NCBI RefSeq assembly: GCF_030682515.1
Contig: NZ_JAUXOD010000051.1
Span: 1 to 64,000, forward strand
Reading direction: 5' to 3'
DNA length: 64,000 nucleotides
Source of the DNA: Hoeflea sp.
GTDB taxonomy: Bacteria > Pseudomonadota > Alphaproteobacteria > Rhizobiales > Rhizobiaceae
A program made the position numbers and the translations under genes. This document shows positions 1-9,336 of the stretch, piece by piece (position 1 is the stretch's first letter; every line of letters begins with the position of its first letter). The notes beneath the pieces were generated by a model, which saw only the letters and a list, made by a program, of their open reading frames with translations, was not told the origin of the DNA and ran no database searches.

Positions 1-913
<913 letters not shown>

Positions 914-926
914 TCAGTTCCCTCTC

Positions 927-1802
927 TTAGTTCTGGTCGTTGGCGGCAACGGCAACCGACTCGGCGTCGGCGGCGATGGCGGCCATCAGATTGCGGTTGG
1001 CGGCCGAGACATCGTCCGCGGCGGCTGCAAGCCACGCGTCGAACTGGTCCTGGGAAACCACGCGGACCGCAATCGGCATGTAGGCGTGATCCTTGCCGCA
1101 CAGCTCGGAGCACTGACCGTAGTACAGGCCTTCGATATCGGCCTTGAACCAGGTCTCGTTGAGGCGGCCCGGGACGGCATCCATCTTGACGCCGAAGGCC
1201 GGCATCGCGAAGGCGTGCAACACGTCGGCGGCGGTGACCAGCAGACGCACGGTCTTGCCGACGGGAACCACCAGCTCGTTGTCGACCGCGAGCAGGCGGG
1301 GATAGACCGCCAGGTCTTCCTTGGCGTAGCCGGCGCGGTCGCCTTCCTGCAGCATCAGGGAGTCAAACGAGAGCTCGTTCTCGGTCTGGTATTCGTAGCC
1401 CCAGTACCACTGGTAGCCGGTCGCCTTGACCGTCATGTCGACTGGCGGCGGCGAGTACTGCGCGGTCAGGAGGTTGAAGGACGGGATGGCGATCGCCAAC
1501 AGCAGAACAACCGGACCGAGGGTCCAGACCACTTCGATCAGCGAGTTGTGGCTGGTCCGCGACGGCACCGGATTGGCGCTCGCGCGGAACTTGATCATCA
1601 CGTAGACCAGCAAGGCCAGCACGAAAAGCGTGATCGGCACGATGAACCACAAGGTGTAGGTCTCGAAACCGCGGATCTGGGTCATGATTTCAGTGGCGGC
1701 GGGCTGGAGGCCCATCTGCCAGTCAACCGGCTGCGCAGCCAAGGCCGGGCCTGCGCCCAGTGAGGCGAACGCCGCAAGCCCTGCAAGAAGCTTGTTGGTC
1801 AC
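927..1802 (-). CDS. coxB: Cytochrome c oxidase subunit II
   Basis: Subunit II of the aa3 oxidase; it carries the CuA centre that accepts electrons from cytochrome c in the periplasm. The 291-residue product has a signal peptide, two membrane helices in its first third and a C-terminal cupredoxin domain. The CuA ligand pattern CSELCGxxHxxM is intact (Cys231, Cys235, His239, Met242). I chose the GTG at 1802 because GGGAG lies 7 nt upstream and the protein then starts directly with the signal peptide; an upstream in-frame ATG at 1856 would add 18 non-hydrophobic residues. First gene of the cox operon, divergent from the ialB-like gene. Confidence 0.96.
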   Translation of the reverse strand: MTNKLLAGLAAFASLGAGPALAAQPVDWQMGLQPAATEIMTQIRGFETYTLWFIVPITLFVLALLVYVMIKFRASANPVPSRTSHNSLIEVVWTLGPVVLLLAIAIPSFNLLTAQYSPPPVDMTVKATGYQWYWGYEYQTENELSFDSLMLQEGDRAGYAKEDLAVYPRLLAVDNELVVPVGKTVRLLVTAADVLHAFAMPAFGVKMDAVPGRLNETWFKADIEGLYYGQCSELCGKDHAYMPIAVRVVSQDQFDAWLAAAADDVSAANRNLMAAIAADAESVAVAANDQN

Positions 1803-2170
1803 GTTGTGTCTCCCTCGAGTGTCGGACCGTCTGCGTGACCAGACGGAATCCCTCATATATCCGGCGCTTCAAACCACAGAATGACATCGCTAGCAACAGC
1901 CGTCACCTGCCGATGATGCGGCATTTTTGCGCGGACGCGCGGCGCCAGCTTGTTTATGCGCTGATTCGGCTGGAAGAAGACAAGTTTGCACGGACCTCGA
2001 TCTCGATCCGGCCCCGGATTTCGACCCGCCATGGCCATGGTCACCCCGCCTGTTTGCGGCAAGGCCGCATTTTTGCCGCACAAAACGCGAGACAGTTGCC
2101 GGGAAGGGTTACAATTTGCCCCTGCCCATTTACAAAAAGCATGATGATTCGGCCGTTCCGGGGAGTTGAA
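1803..2170. promoter_or_regulatory. Divergent coxB / ialB intergenic region
   Basis: A 368-base non-coding gap between two divergent genes. Seen in it: a perfect 7-bp inverted repeat with a 6-nt loop at 1827-1846, in the coxB leader; a second inverted repeat with a terminator-like tail at 2055-2080 (listed separately); and two copies of GCATTTTTGC near 1920 and 2068. TACAAT at 2110-2115 resembles a -10 box for ialB, but no convincing -35 was found. The coxB promoter was not located with confidence. Confidence 0.5.
2055..2075 (+). terminator. Terminator-like hairpin in the coxB/ialB gap
   Basis: TGCGGC, a 3-nt loop AAG, then GCCGCA form a perfect 6-bp stem followed directly by TTTTT, the form of a rightward intrinsic terminator. 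No annotated rightward gene lies upstream: both flanking genes point away. It may end a short untranslated RNA beginning somewhere in 1850-2050, act as an ialB leader attenuator, or be chance. An alternative pairing, TGCGGCAA (2055-2062) with TTGCCGCA (2073-2080), is also perfect. Confidence 0.35.
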
Positions 2171-2701
2171 ATGGCATCTGTACTGAAATCGAACCCGGCC
2201 AGCGCCGCGGTCCTTGCCCTTTGCCTGGCTGCCGCGCCGCTCAGCCTTGCGACGCAGGCCGCCGCCCAGCAGGCCGGCAAGGTCAAGTCCTCGCACGGAT
2301 CCTGGTCCATCGTCTGCGACACGCCCGCCGGCGCGCCCGGCGAGCAGTGCGCGCTGATGCAGAATGTCATCGCCGACGACCGGCCCGAAGTCGGGCTCTC
2401 GGTGGTCGTGCTCAAGACCGCCGACCAGCAGGCGCGGATTCTCCGGGTGCTGGCGCCGCTCGGCGTGCTGCTGCCCTCGGGGCTTGGCCTGAACGTCGAC
2501 GGCAAGGACATCGGTCGGGCCTATTTCGTGCGCTGCTTCTCCGACGGCTGCTACGCCGAGGTGATCCTCGACGAAACCCTGCTGACCACGCTGCGCGGCG
2601 GCACCACCGCCACTTTCATCGTGTTCCAGACGCCCGAGGAAGGCATCGGCATCCCGGTCGACCTGGCCGGCTTCACCGAGGGATACGCCGAACTGCCGTG
2701 A
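2171..2701 (+). CDS. Invasion-associated locus B (IalB) family protein
   Basis: A 176-residue secreted protein of the IalB family, named for a Bartonella erythrocyte-invasion factor but widespread in free-living Rhizobiales, where its role is poorly defined. Residues 1 to about 33 form a signal peptide with an alanine-rich cleavage region; the mature part begins with the family pattern of a W followed by IVCD and contains four cysteines in two pairs (VCDTP/EQCAL and VRCFSDGCYAE), likely disulfides. GGGGAG precedes the ATG at 2171. An in-frame ATG near 2141 lacks a comparable ribosome site and would bury the signal peptide. Single-gene unit. Confidence 0.88.
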   Translation: MASVLKSNPASAAVLALCLAAAPLSLATQAAAQQAGKVKSSHGSWSIVCDTPAGAPGEQCALMQNVIADDRPEVGLSVVVLKTADQQARILRVLAPLGVLLPSGLGLNVDGKDIGRAYFVRCFSDGCYAEVILDETLLTTLRGGTTATFIVFQTPEEGIGIPVDLAGFTEGYAELP

Positions 2702-2841
2702 CACGACCCCGGCGGAAGGTCTCGCGCAATGACACTGCGCGGCACAGACTGTTGTTCTGCGCGGCCAGCCATCGGTAATCGACCGGTCTGTTCCAATCGC
2801 TGCCGGACCACCTATATACGAAGGCATGATCTCACCAGAAA

Positions 2842-4269
2842 ATGGACAGTGCCATGCAGGACCCGCTCACAAGCCAGTTCGACATCTCCGAAGCCCAGGT
2901 GGAGCGGATGGTCGCCGATGCGCTCCGCAATGCCGATGACGGCGAGCTGTACCTCGAATACGAAGAAACCGAATCGCTGCTGTTCGACAATGGCAAGCTG
3001 AAGTCGGGCGCCTATTCCACCGATCGCGGCTTCGGGCTCCGCTCGGTGCTGGGCGAGAGCTCGGGCTATGCCCATGCGGGCGAATTGTCGGAGGCTGCGC
3101 TCAAGCGGGCGGCGGACGCCGTGTCCGCGGTCACGCGCGGCGCCAGCGGCACCTATTCCGCGGCGCCGGCGCGCACCAACAAGCTGCTCTACACCGCAGA
3201 CAACCCGCTTTCGACGCCCGGCTTCGAGGACAAGGTCAAGCTGCTGCAGACCATCGACGCCTATCTGCGGAGCAAGGACGAACGGGTTCGCCAGGTGTCG
3301 GTGTCGATCGCCGCCAACTGGCAGGTGGTGGAGATCCTGCGCGCCGATGGCCATCGGGTCCGCGACGTGCGGCCGCTGACCCGGCTCAACATTTCCGTGG
3401 TGGCCGGCGTCGGCGACCGGCAGGAGACCGGCTCCTACGGCATGGGCGGGCGCAAGCTGTTCGGCGATTTCCTGACCGAGGAGAGCTGGCGGCAGGGCGC
3501 CGACCAGGCGCTGAGGCAGGCGCTGGTCAATCTCGAGGCGGTTCCCGCGCCGGCGGGCACGATGGACGTGGTGCTGGGCGCCGGCTGGCCGGGCGTTATG
3601 TTGCATGAGGCCGTCGGCCACGGGCTGGAGGGCGATTTCAACCGCAAGAAGACCTCGGCCTTCGCCGGGCTGCTGGGCGAGCGGGTGGCGTCGAAGGGCG
3701 TCACCGTCGTCGATGACGGCACCATCGAGGGCCGCCGCGGATCGCTGTCGGTGGATGACGAGGGCACGCCGTCGGGCTACAATGTGCTGATCGAGGACGG
3801 CATTCTGGTGGGCTACATGCAGGACCGGCAGAATGCCCGGCTTATGGGTATGAAGGCCACCGGCAACGGCCGCCGCCAGTCCTATGCGCACCAGCCGATG
3901 CCGCGGATGACCAACACCTACATGCTCTCGGGCGAGCGGACCCCTGAAGAGATGATCTCCTCGGTCAAGAAGGGGCTTTACGCCGTTTCCTTCGGCGGCG
4001 GGCAGGTCGACATCACCTCGGGCAAGTTCGTGTTCGGCTGCACCGAGGCCTACATGATCGAAGACGGCAAGATCGGCGCTCCGGTCACCGGCGCAATGCT
4101 GATCGGCAACGGGCCCGAAGCCATGCAGCGGATCTCGATGGTGGGCAATGATTCCGCTCTCGACACCGGCATCGGCATGTGCGGCAAGGCCGGCCAGAGC
4201 GTGCCGGTGGGCGTGGGCCAGCCGCATCTGCTGATGAACGCCATGACCGTGGGCGGCACGCAGATCTGA
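2842..4269 (+). CDS. tldD: Metalloprotease TldD
   Basis: TldD is the catalytic subunit of the TldD/TldE (PmbA) metalloprotease, known for cleaving unfolded peptides and maturing peptide antibiotics and the CcdA antitoxin in E. coli. The product is about 475 residues, the usual length. The zinc motif HEAVGH lies near 255-260, followed by the glycine-rich GLEGD stretch, and the conserved C-terminal region rich in GN, GMCGKAGQ and PVGVGQP is present. Start is uncertain between ATG 2842 and ATG 2854. The partner pmbA is not in this window, which is usual because the two genes are commonly unlinked. Confidence 0.95.
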   Translation: MDSAMQDPLTSQFDISEAQVERMVADALRNADDGELYLEYEETESLLFDNGKLKSGAYSTDRGFGLRSVLGESSGYAHAGELSEAALKRAADAVSAVTRGASGTYSAAPARTNKLLYTADNPLSTPGFEDKVKLLQTIDAYLRSKDERVRQVSVSIAANWQVVEILRADGHRVRDVRPLTRLNISVVAGVGDRQETGSYGMGGRKLFGDFLTEESWRQGADQALRQALVNLEAVPAPAGTMDVVLGAGWPGVMLHEAVGHGLEGDFNRKKTSAFAGLLGERVASKGVTVVDDGTIEGRRGSLSVDDEGTPSGYNVLIEDGILVGYMQDRQNARLMGMKATGNGRRQSYAHQPMPRMTNTYMLSGERTPEEMISSVKKGLYAVSFGGGQVDITSGKFVFGCTEAYMIEDGKIGAPVTGAMLIGNGPEAMQRISMVGNDSALDTGIGMCGKAGQSVPVGVGQPHLLMNAMTVGGTQI

Positions 4270-4392
4270 CACCGGGGCGGCCCCGCAAGACGCCGCCCGC
4301 CCCCTTCCTCACAAGACAGCGATCGCCGGAGCATCCGTCCCGTCGCAGGGTGTGCTTTGCCGCACCGGCTTGCAATCGGCAGCGCGGGCCCA

Positions 4393-4414
4393 CATATGCA
4401 TATCAATGCATATG
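4393..4414. promoter_or_regulatory. Perfect 9-bp inverted repeat upstream of the DUF302 gene
   Basis: CATATGCAT (4393-4401) and ATGCATATG (4406-4414) are exact reverse complements separated by ATCA. The element is AT-rich in GC-rich surroundings and ends just before the ribosome site of the DUF302 gene, where a bound repressor would block transcription or initiation. Size and symmetry resemble ArsR/SmtB-type operators, but no regulator gene is adjacent, so the cognate protein is unknown. Confidence 0.55.
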
Positions 4415-4432
4415 AACCAAAGGAGACCGGCC

Positions 4433-4822
4433 ATGGGCTACACACTCGATCGCACCTTCAAGGGCGAAAGTTTCGAGACGATCGTCGAGCGGACGCGCGC
4501 GGCGCTTGCGGGCAACAGCTTCGGCGTCCTCACCGAGATCGACGTCAAGGCGACGATGAAGAAGAAGATCGACGCGGAGATGGACAACTACCTGATCCTG
4601 GGCGCCTGCAATCCGGGCATGGCCAACGAAGCCATCAAGATCGAGCCGCGCGTCGGCGCCATGCTGCCGTGCAATGTCATCGTGCGCTCGATTGCGGACG
4701 ATGAGGTGATGGTCAGCGCCATCGACCCGGTGGCCTCGATGCAGGCCATTCCCAACGCCACGCTGCATTCGGTCGCGGGCAAGGTGAGGGACATGCTCAG
4801 GGACGTCGTTGCGGCGATCTGA
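4433..4822 (+). CDS. DUF302 domain-containing protein
   Basis: A 129-residue cytosolic protein made almost entirely of one DUF302 domain, a small alpha/beta fold of unknown biochemical role often found near metal-related or sulfur-related genes. The start ATG at 4433 has AAAGGAG 8 nt upstream; an earlier in-frame ATG lies inside the palindromic operator and is less likely. The sequence shows the usual opening (YTLDRTF), an FGVLTEIDVKATMKKK segment and LGACNPGMA, whose cysteine is conserved in many members. Single gene, preceded by the palindrome at 4393-4414, suggesting dedicated repression. Confidence 0.85.
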   Translation: MGYTLDRTFKGESFETIVERTRAALAGNSFGVLTEIDVKATMKKKIDAEMDNYLILGACNPGMANEAIKIEPRVGAMLPCNVIVRSIADDEVMVSAIDPVASMQAIPNATLHSVAGKVRDMLRDVVAAI

Positions 4823-4914
4823 GCTTTATTTCCGGGAGTGATTCAACATCGGTTAAGCCGGAACTGGTAGAACGGACCGATTGCCCATGCCTGTTGGCAT
4901 CCCGGATCTTGATT

Positions 4915-5967
4915 ATGTACGGACCAAATACAGTTGCCGCACGAAGAATGGTCAAGCGCGCCGTCATTCAGGGCGGGCTTGAGGCGGTCTCGCTGTTGTC
5001 GCGAACCGGGCTGATGGCAGGCGCCCGCGGCCTGGGCGCGATCTTCACCCTGCACCATGTGCGGCCGGCCCAGCACAAGCCCTTTGATCCGGCGGCACAC
5101 CTCACGGTCACGCCCGAATTCCTCGACGCGAGCATTACCCGGTTGAAGCAGAACGGCCATGTGCCGGTGGCGTTGCATGATCTGCCCGAATTTCTCGCCA
5201 GGCCTGACCAGCCGGGACCGGCGATGGTGTTCACCCTGGACGACGGCTACCGCGACAACGACCAGCATGCCCGTCCGGTGTTTGAAAAGCACGGCGTGCC
5301 CTACACGATTTTCATCTCCGGAGGCTTCGTCGACCGGACCCATTCGATCTGGTGGGAGACCGCCGAACAGCTGATCGCCAAGGTCGATGAATTCGACTTC
5401 GACTACGGCCATGGCGAGATCACGCTGCCGACCCGCAGCCTGCTTGAAAAATACGCGGCCTTCGACCGGCTGCACAAGGCGCTCGCCTGTGCCGAGCAAT
5501 CCGCCATCGTCGAACGGCTCGATGCCAAGGCCCGTCAGGCAGGGATCTGCCCGACCGGCATTGTCGACCGGGAGGTGATGGATGAGGCCCAGTTGCGCAC
5601 CCTCGCCGCCACGCCGATGGCGCATCTGGGCGCCCACACGATCGGCCACATGAACCTGGCCTACCTCGCCCCCGAGCAGATGCGCTCCGAGATCGTCCTG
5701 TCAGCCGAGCGCGTCGCGGCGATCACCGGCGAGACGCCTCAGACCATGGCCTATCCCTATGGTGACCGCTGTGCGGCCGGCCCACGAGAATACCAGGCCG
5801 CCCGCGAGCTGGGCTTCAAGCTTGCCGTCACCACCATTCCGGGGGTCCTGCACCGCGAAAACCTGCAGGATCTGTTCGCCTTGCAGCGGATTTCGCTCAA
5901 CGGCTATTATCAGAAGAGCCGCTATGTCGGCGCGCTCGCCTCGGGCATTCCCTTTGCGCTGAGCTGA
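4915..5967 (+). CDS. Polysaccharide deacetylase (NodB homology) family protein
   Basis: A 350-residue carbohydrate esterase 4 family member, expected to remove N- or O-acetyl groups from a glycan. NodB motif 1 is present as TLDDG (Asp109/Asp110) and motif 2 as HTIGH (His241 and His245), giving the Asp-His-His metal set. The later YPYGD segment fits motif 3. There is a weakly hydrophobic N-terminus but no clear signal peptide. The start is uncertain: TTG 4894, ATG 4915 or ATG 4948, none with a strong ribosome site. Substrate cannot be told; rhizobial relatives sit in surface-polysaccharide loci, but here the neighbours are unrelated. Confidence 0.85.
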   Translation: MYGPNTVAARRMVKRAVIQGGLEAVSLLSRTGLMAGARGLGAIFTLHHVRPAQHKPFDPAAHLTVTPEFLDASITRLKQNGHVPVALHDLPEFLARPDQPGPAMVFTLDDGYRDNDQHARPVFEKHGVPYTIFISGGFVDRTHSIWWETAEQLIAKVDEFDFDYGHGEITLPTRSLLEKYAAFDRLHKALACAEQSAIVERLDAKARQAGICPTGIVDREVMDEAQLRTLAATPMAHLGAHTIGHMNLAYLAPEQMRSEIVLSAERVAAITGETPQTMAYPYGDRCAAGPREYQAARELGFKLAVTTIPGVLHRENLQDLFALQRISLNGYYQKSRYVGALASGIPFALS

Positions 5968-5999
5968 ACCGCTTCCGTCGGCCCGGACGGCGCCACGGC

Positions 6000-6614
6000 T
6001 TACGGATAGAGCCGGGTCTTGTCCCAATTCTCGGGGCTGCGGGTGAACACGACCCGGTCGTGCAGCCGGAACGGGCGGTCGTGCCAGAATTCGATGGATT
6101 GGGGCACAATCCGGAAACCCGACCAATGCGGCGGGCGCGGAATCTCGCCGATCGCATGCCGGGCGGTGTATTCGGCGACCGCCTTTTCCAGCGCGAAGCG
6201 GCTTTCGAGCGGGCGCGACTGCCTGGACGCCCAGGCGCCGATCCGGCTGCCGCGGGGGCGCGAGGCATAATATTCATCGGCCTCGGCGTCGCTGACCTGC
6301 TCGACCGGACCGCGGACCCGCACCTGCCGCCTGAGCGATTTCCAGTGGAAGCACATCGCCGCCTTCATCGAGCCGAGGATCTCGCGGCCCTTGGCGCTTT
6401 CAAAATTGGTGTAGAACACGAAGCCGCGCTCATCGAACCCCTTGAGCAGGACCATGCGCACATCTGGCATGCCCTCCGCGTCCACCGTCGCCAGCGCCAG
6501 GGCGTTGGGATCATTGGGCTCGGAAGCGGTCGCATCCTCCAGCCACTGGGCAAACAGCCGGTAGGGTTCGGCCGCTTCGGTGAAGTCACCAGTTGTTAAC
6601 CCTGTTTCCGTCAT
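6000..6614 (-). CDS. pdxH: Pyridoxamine 5'-phosphate oxidase
   Basis: PdxH oxidises pyridoxine or pyridoxamine 5'-phosphate to pyridoxal 5'-phosphate with FMN and O2, the last step of vitamin B6 synthesis and salvage. The 204-residue length and order of motifs are standard: an N-terminal [12 protein letters not shown], the substrate/FMN region [17 protein letters not shown], the FMN-binding [12 protein letters not shown], and the C-terminal signature with W-HDR-FRLHDR. ATG start at 6614. It is divergent from the lipoprotein gene, with only 11 nt between the two possible starts. Confidence 0.96.
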   Translation of the reverse strand: MTETGLTTGDFTEAAEPYRLFAQWLEDATASEPNDPNALALATVDAEGMPDVRMVLLKGFDERGFVFYTNFESAKGREILGSMKAAMCFHWKSLRRQVRVRGPVEQVSDAEADEYYASRPRGSRIGAWASRQSRPLESRFALEKAVAEYTARHAIGEIPRPPHWSGFRIVPQSIEFWHDRPFRLHDRVVFTRSPENWDKTRLYP

Positions 6615-6625
6615 AATCGTTCCTC

Positions 6626-7111
6626 ATGCCTCCGGGCTGGAGTGGCTTTGCAGTGGCGATTGACCTAACAGAAGCGGACAAAAGGGAAAAGGGCGGGACG
6701 CGTTGCCGCGCGCTTTTGGCGCTGGCGATCCCCGCATGCCTTGCGCTGTCGGGATGCATGGGCGCCGGGTCTTCGGCGGTTTCGGCACTGTCGATCGACA
6801 AGACCACCACCGGAGCGATCTTGCCGCTGTCCGCCGACAGCGAAATCCTGTCGGACGAGACCGTGATCCGCGATCTTGTCGGTGGATTGGAGCACACCGA
6901 ACTGGGCGGGCCCAGGCCCTGGTCCAACAGCCTCACCGGCTCGGCCGGGGTGATCTCCAACCTGCAAACGGTGAACGACGGGGCACGAACCTGCCGGCTG
7001 TTTCAAACCACCCGCCACGGTTATGACGGCGTGGCGCTGTTCAACGGCCGCGCCTGCCGCCGCCCGGATGGCGGCTGGGATCTCGTGAGCCTCGACCGCG
7101 CCGCAAGCTGA
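6626..7111 (+). CDS. RT0821/Lpp0805-type surface lipoprotein
   Basis: A small outer-membrane lipoprotein resembling the RT0821/Lpp0805 surface-antigen family (COG4520-like). The lipobox LSGC follows a hydrophobic stretch of about 16 residues. The C-terminal half has the family pattern of W-N, a glycine turn, a cysteine before FQTTR, and a closing GRACRRPDGGWDLV. From ATG 6626 the protein has about 44 residues before the lipid cysteine, which is long for a signal peptide, and the ATG sits 11 nt from the pdxH start, so GTG 6653 with GGAG upstream may be the true start. Function unknown. Confidence 0.75.
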   Translation: MPPGWSGFAVAIDLTEADKREKGGTRCRALLALAIPACLALSGCMGAGSSAVSALSIDKTTTGAILPLSADSEILSDETVIRDLVGGLEHTELGGPRPWSNSLTGSAGVISNLQTVNDGARTCRLFQTTRHGYDGVALFNGRACRRPDGGWDLVSLDRAAS

Positions 7112-7170
7112 CCGGGCCCGGCTGCTCCGGCTTTTGTAAGAAATCCTTCAGACATGATCCGCTCCAGGGG

Positions 7171-7218
7171 AGCGCGGTGCGAGCGGCGCAGCCGCTGCCG
7201 TGCGGCGCTTTTCTTTTT
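7171..7218 (+). terminator. Probable intrinsic terminator after the lipoprotein gene
   Basis: An inner perfect stem AGCGGC/GCCGCT with a 3-nt loop sits within an outer AGCGC/GGCGCT pairing, followed by TTTTCTTTTT. The position, 60 nt after a rightward stop codon and before the dnaJ-like gene, fits a terminator. The middle of the stem contains bulges. Confidence 0.55.
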
Positions 7219-7282
7219 GTACACGGATGGTTAGCAAATCCTCGCTACGCTTGGCGCATAAAGCCCCTGCGGGAATTGTATC

Positions 7283-8368
7283 ATGCGTAGTCCGTACACG
7301 GTGCTCGGCGTCTCCAAGACAGCCAGGACTGAAGATATCAAGAGCGCCTACCGGCAGCTCGCCAAGACATGGCACCCGGACCAGAATCCGGGCGATCCGC
7401 AGGCCGGGAGCCGGTTTGCGGAAATCGCCCATGCCTACAAGATGCTGATCGATCCCGATCTGCGGGTGAAGTTCGACGCCGGCCTGATCGACGCGCGCGG
7501 CAAGCGGCCGGCAAAGCCCGCGCGCGGTTTCTCGGTCAATCCCTTCAAGGCCTTCAAGGAGGCCATGGGCAGGCAGACGTCAGGCGCCGCAGCCAGCGCG
7601 AATTCCGGCGCCACCCCTGGCGCGAATCCTGGCTCGGCCACGGGCGACAATGCTGAAACGCCGGACGAGGCCAGCTTCAAGGACATGGTCGCCCATATTT
7701 TCGGCGAGGCGGCAGCCAGGCAGGCCAAGCGGAACGCGCCAGCGGACGCGGCGCCGGACAAGGCGCCCTCCGGACGCCGGACCGAAACGGACGCGCCGGG
7801 AATGGACGAGGATCCGCTCGACGCGCTCGATGCGCTGTTTGCCAAATGGAAGACCCGGCACAGGCCGCAACCCAGATTGCCGGTGACCCGCCATCATGTC
7901 GTGATCAGCCTTGAATCGGCCTTTGCGGGCACCATTTCCGAAATCACCCTCGAGGACGGCACATCCCTGCGCTTCGCCGTACCTGCGGGAACAGTCGACG
8001 GGGCCGAGATCCAGGTCCCCTCGCCCGATCCGTCGGCCAAGGGCGACGCCATCATCACGATCCGCCACCAGAAGCATCCGCGGTTCCAGACATCGGGCGC
8101 CGACATCCACGGCGAGCACGGCATTGAGCTTGCGGAAGCGGTGCTTGGCTGTTCGGTCGTGTTCAGGGGCATTGACGGTCCGCTGAAGATCGAGGTGCCG
8201 CAATGGTCCGGATCCGACACCGTCCTGCGCGTGCAGGAAAAGGGGCTTCCCACAGCCGATGGCGGCCGCGGCGCACTTCTCGTGCACCTGCGGGTGATGC
8301 TGCCCGAAAAACCTGACCCCCGGCTGATCGATCTGATGCGATCGGGAGGCAAGGAACTCTATGTCTGA
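7283..8368 (+). CDS. DnaJ-like co-chaperone (CbpA type)
   Basis: A 361-residue J-domain protein. Residues 1 to about 70 form a J domain with the HPD triad in WHPDQN, needed to stimulate DnaK. A long variable linker rich in Ala, Pro and Gly follows (about 75-190), then a DnaJ C-terminal substrate-binding region (about 195-355) that includes SLESAFAGTISEI, VPAGTVDGAEIQV and HPRF. There is no cysteine-rich zinc finger, so it is the CbpA-like class and not canonical DnaJ. ATG 7283 has only a weak GGGA upstream. No dnaK or grpE nearby. Confidence 0.92.
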   Translation: MRSPYTVLGVSKTARTEDIKSAYRQLAKTWHPDQNPGDPQAGSRFAEIAHAYKMLIDPDLRVKFDAGLIDARGKRPAKPARGFSVNPFKAFKEAMGRQTSGAAASANSGATPGANPGSATGDNAETPDEASFKDMVAHIFGEAAARQAKRNAPADAAPDKAPSGRRTETDAPGMDEDPLDALDALFAKWKTRHRPQPRLPVTRHHVVISLESAFAGTISEITLEDGTSLRFAVPAGTVDGAEIQVPSPDPSAKGDAIITIRHQKHPRFQTSGADIHGEHGIELAEAVLGCSVVFRGIDGPLKIEVPQWSGSDTVLRVQEKGLPTADGGRGALLVHLRVMLPEKPDPRLIDLMRSGGKELYV

Positions 8369-8482
8369 GCGAGTTGAAAGATCTGAACCAAAGGCGCGGC
8401 ACTGAGCGCCGGTCATCGCCGTGACTTGCAGCCCGTGGCCCCGTGTGCCATAGCCTGCGCGACAATTTCGAGGGAGAATGCA

Positions 8483-9295
8483 ATGGCTGACACTTCCGGC
8501 CTGATGAAAGGCAAACGCGGCCTGATCATGGGCGTGGCCAACAATCGGTCCATCGCCTGGGGCATTGCAAAGGCTTGCGCCGACGCCGGCGCCGAACTGG
8601 CGCTGACCTATCAGGGCGAAGCGCTGAAAAAGCGCGTCGAGCCGCTGGCGACCGAACTGGGCGCCATTGTCGTCGGTCACTGCGACGTCACCGATCTCGA
8701 GACCATCGACGCCGTGTTCGCCGAAGTCGAGGCCAAATGGGGCAAGCTCGATTTCGTGGTCCACGCCATTGCCTTCTCCGACAAGGACGAGCTGACCGGC
8801 CGCTATGTGGAGACCAGCCGGGAAAACTTCAACCGGACCATGGACATCTCGGTCTATTCGCTGACGGCGGTGGCCAAGCGGGCCGAACCGCTGATGACCG
8901 ATGGCGGCTCGATCCTGACGCTGACCTATTACGGCGCCGAGAAGGTGATGCCGCATTACAATGTCATGGGCGTCGCCAAGGCGGCACTGGAGGCGAGCGT
9001 GCGCTATCTGGCGGTCGACCTCGGCGGCTCCAACATCCGGGTCAACGCGATTTCGGCCGGCCCGATCAAGACGCTGGCAGCATCCGGCATCGGCGATTTC
9101 CGCTATATCCTGAAGTGGAACGAGTACAATTCGCCGCTCAAGCGCACCGTGACAATCGATGAAGTCGGCGATTCCGCGCTCTATCTGGTGTCGGATCTGT
9201 CACGCGCGGTCACCGGAGAAATCCTGCATGTCGATTCGGGCTATCACACTGTCGGCATGAAGGCTGTTGATGCGCCTGACATAAGCGTCGTGTAG
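8483..9295 (+). CDS. fabI: Enoyl-[acyl-carrier-protein] reductase (NADH)
   Basis: FabI reduces trans-2-enoyl-ACP in the last step of each fatty-acid elongation cycle and is the triclosan target. The 270-residue product shows the FabI nucleotide motif GVANNRSIAWGIA, and the Tyr-x6-Lys catalytic pair (Tyr159, Lys166) preceded by Tyr149. AGGGAG lies upstream of the ATG at 8483. It matches the FabI1 type common in Rhizobiales. It is followed within 41 nt by the phosphatase gene, so the two may be co-transcribed. Confidence 0.96.
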   Translation: MADTSGLMKGKRGLIMGVANNRSIAWGIAKACADAGAELALTYQGEALKKRVEPLATELGAIVVGHCDVTDLETIDAVFAEVEAKWGKLDFVVHAIAFSDKDELTGRYVETSRENFNRTMDISVYSLTAVAKRAEPLMTDGGSILTLTYYGAEKVMPHYNVMGVAKAALEASVRYLAVDLGGSNIRVNAISAGPIKTLAASGIGDFRYILKWNEYNSPLKRTVTIDEVGDSALYLVSDLSRAVTGEILHVDSGYHTVGMKAVDAPDISVV

Positions 9296-9336
9296 GATCG
9301 GGCACCAACGCCCAGAGCGAGATCAGGACCCCCGGC

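Noticed and set aside
2812-4272. Minus-strand frame of about 486 codons opposite tldD
   Set aside because: Shadow of TldD, which has full family conservation on the plus strand.
8426-8454. Possible fabI promoter TTGCAG-N17-CATAGC
   Set aside because: Spacing is right but the -10 box is poor; not strong enough to annotate.
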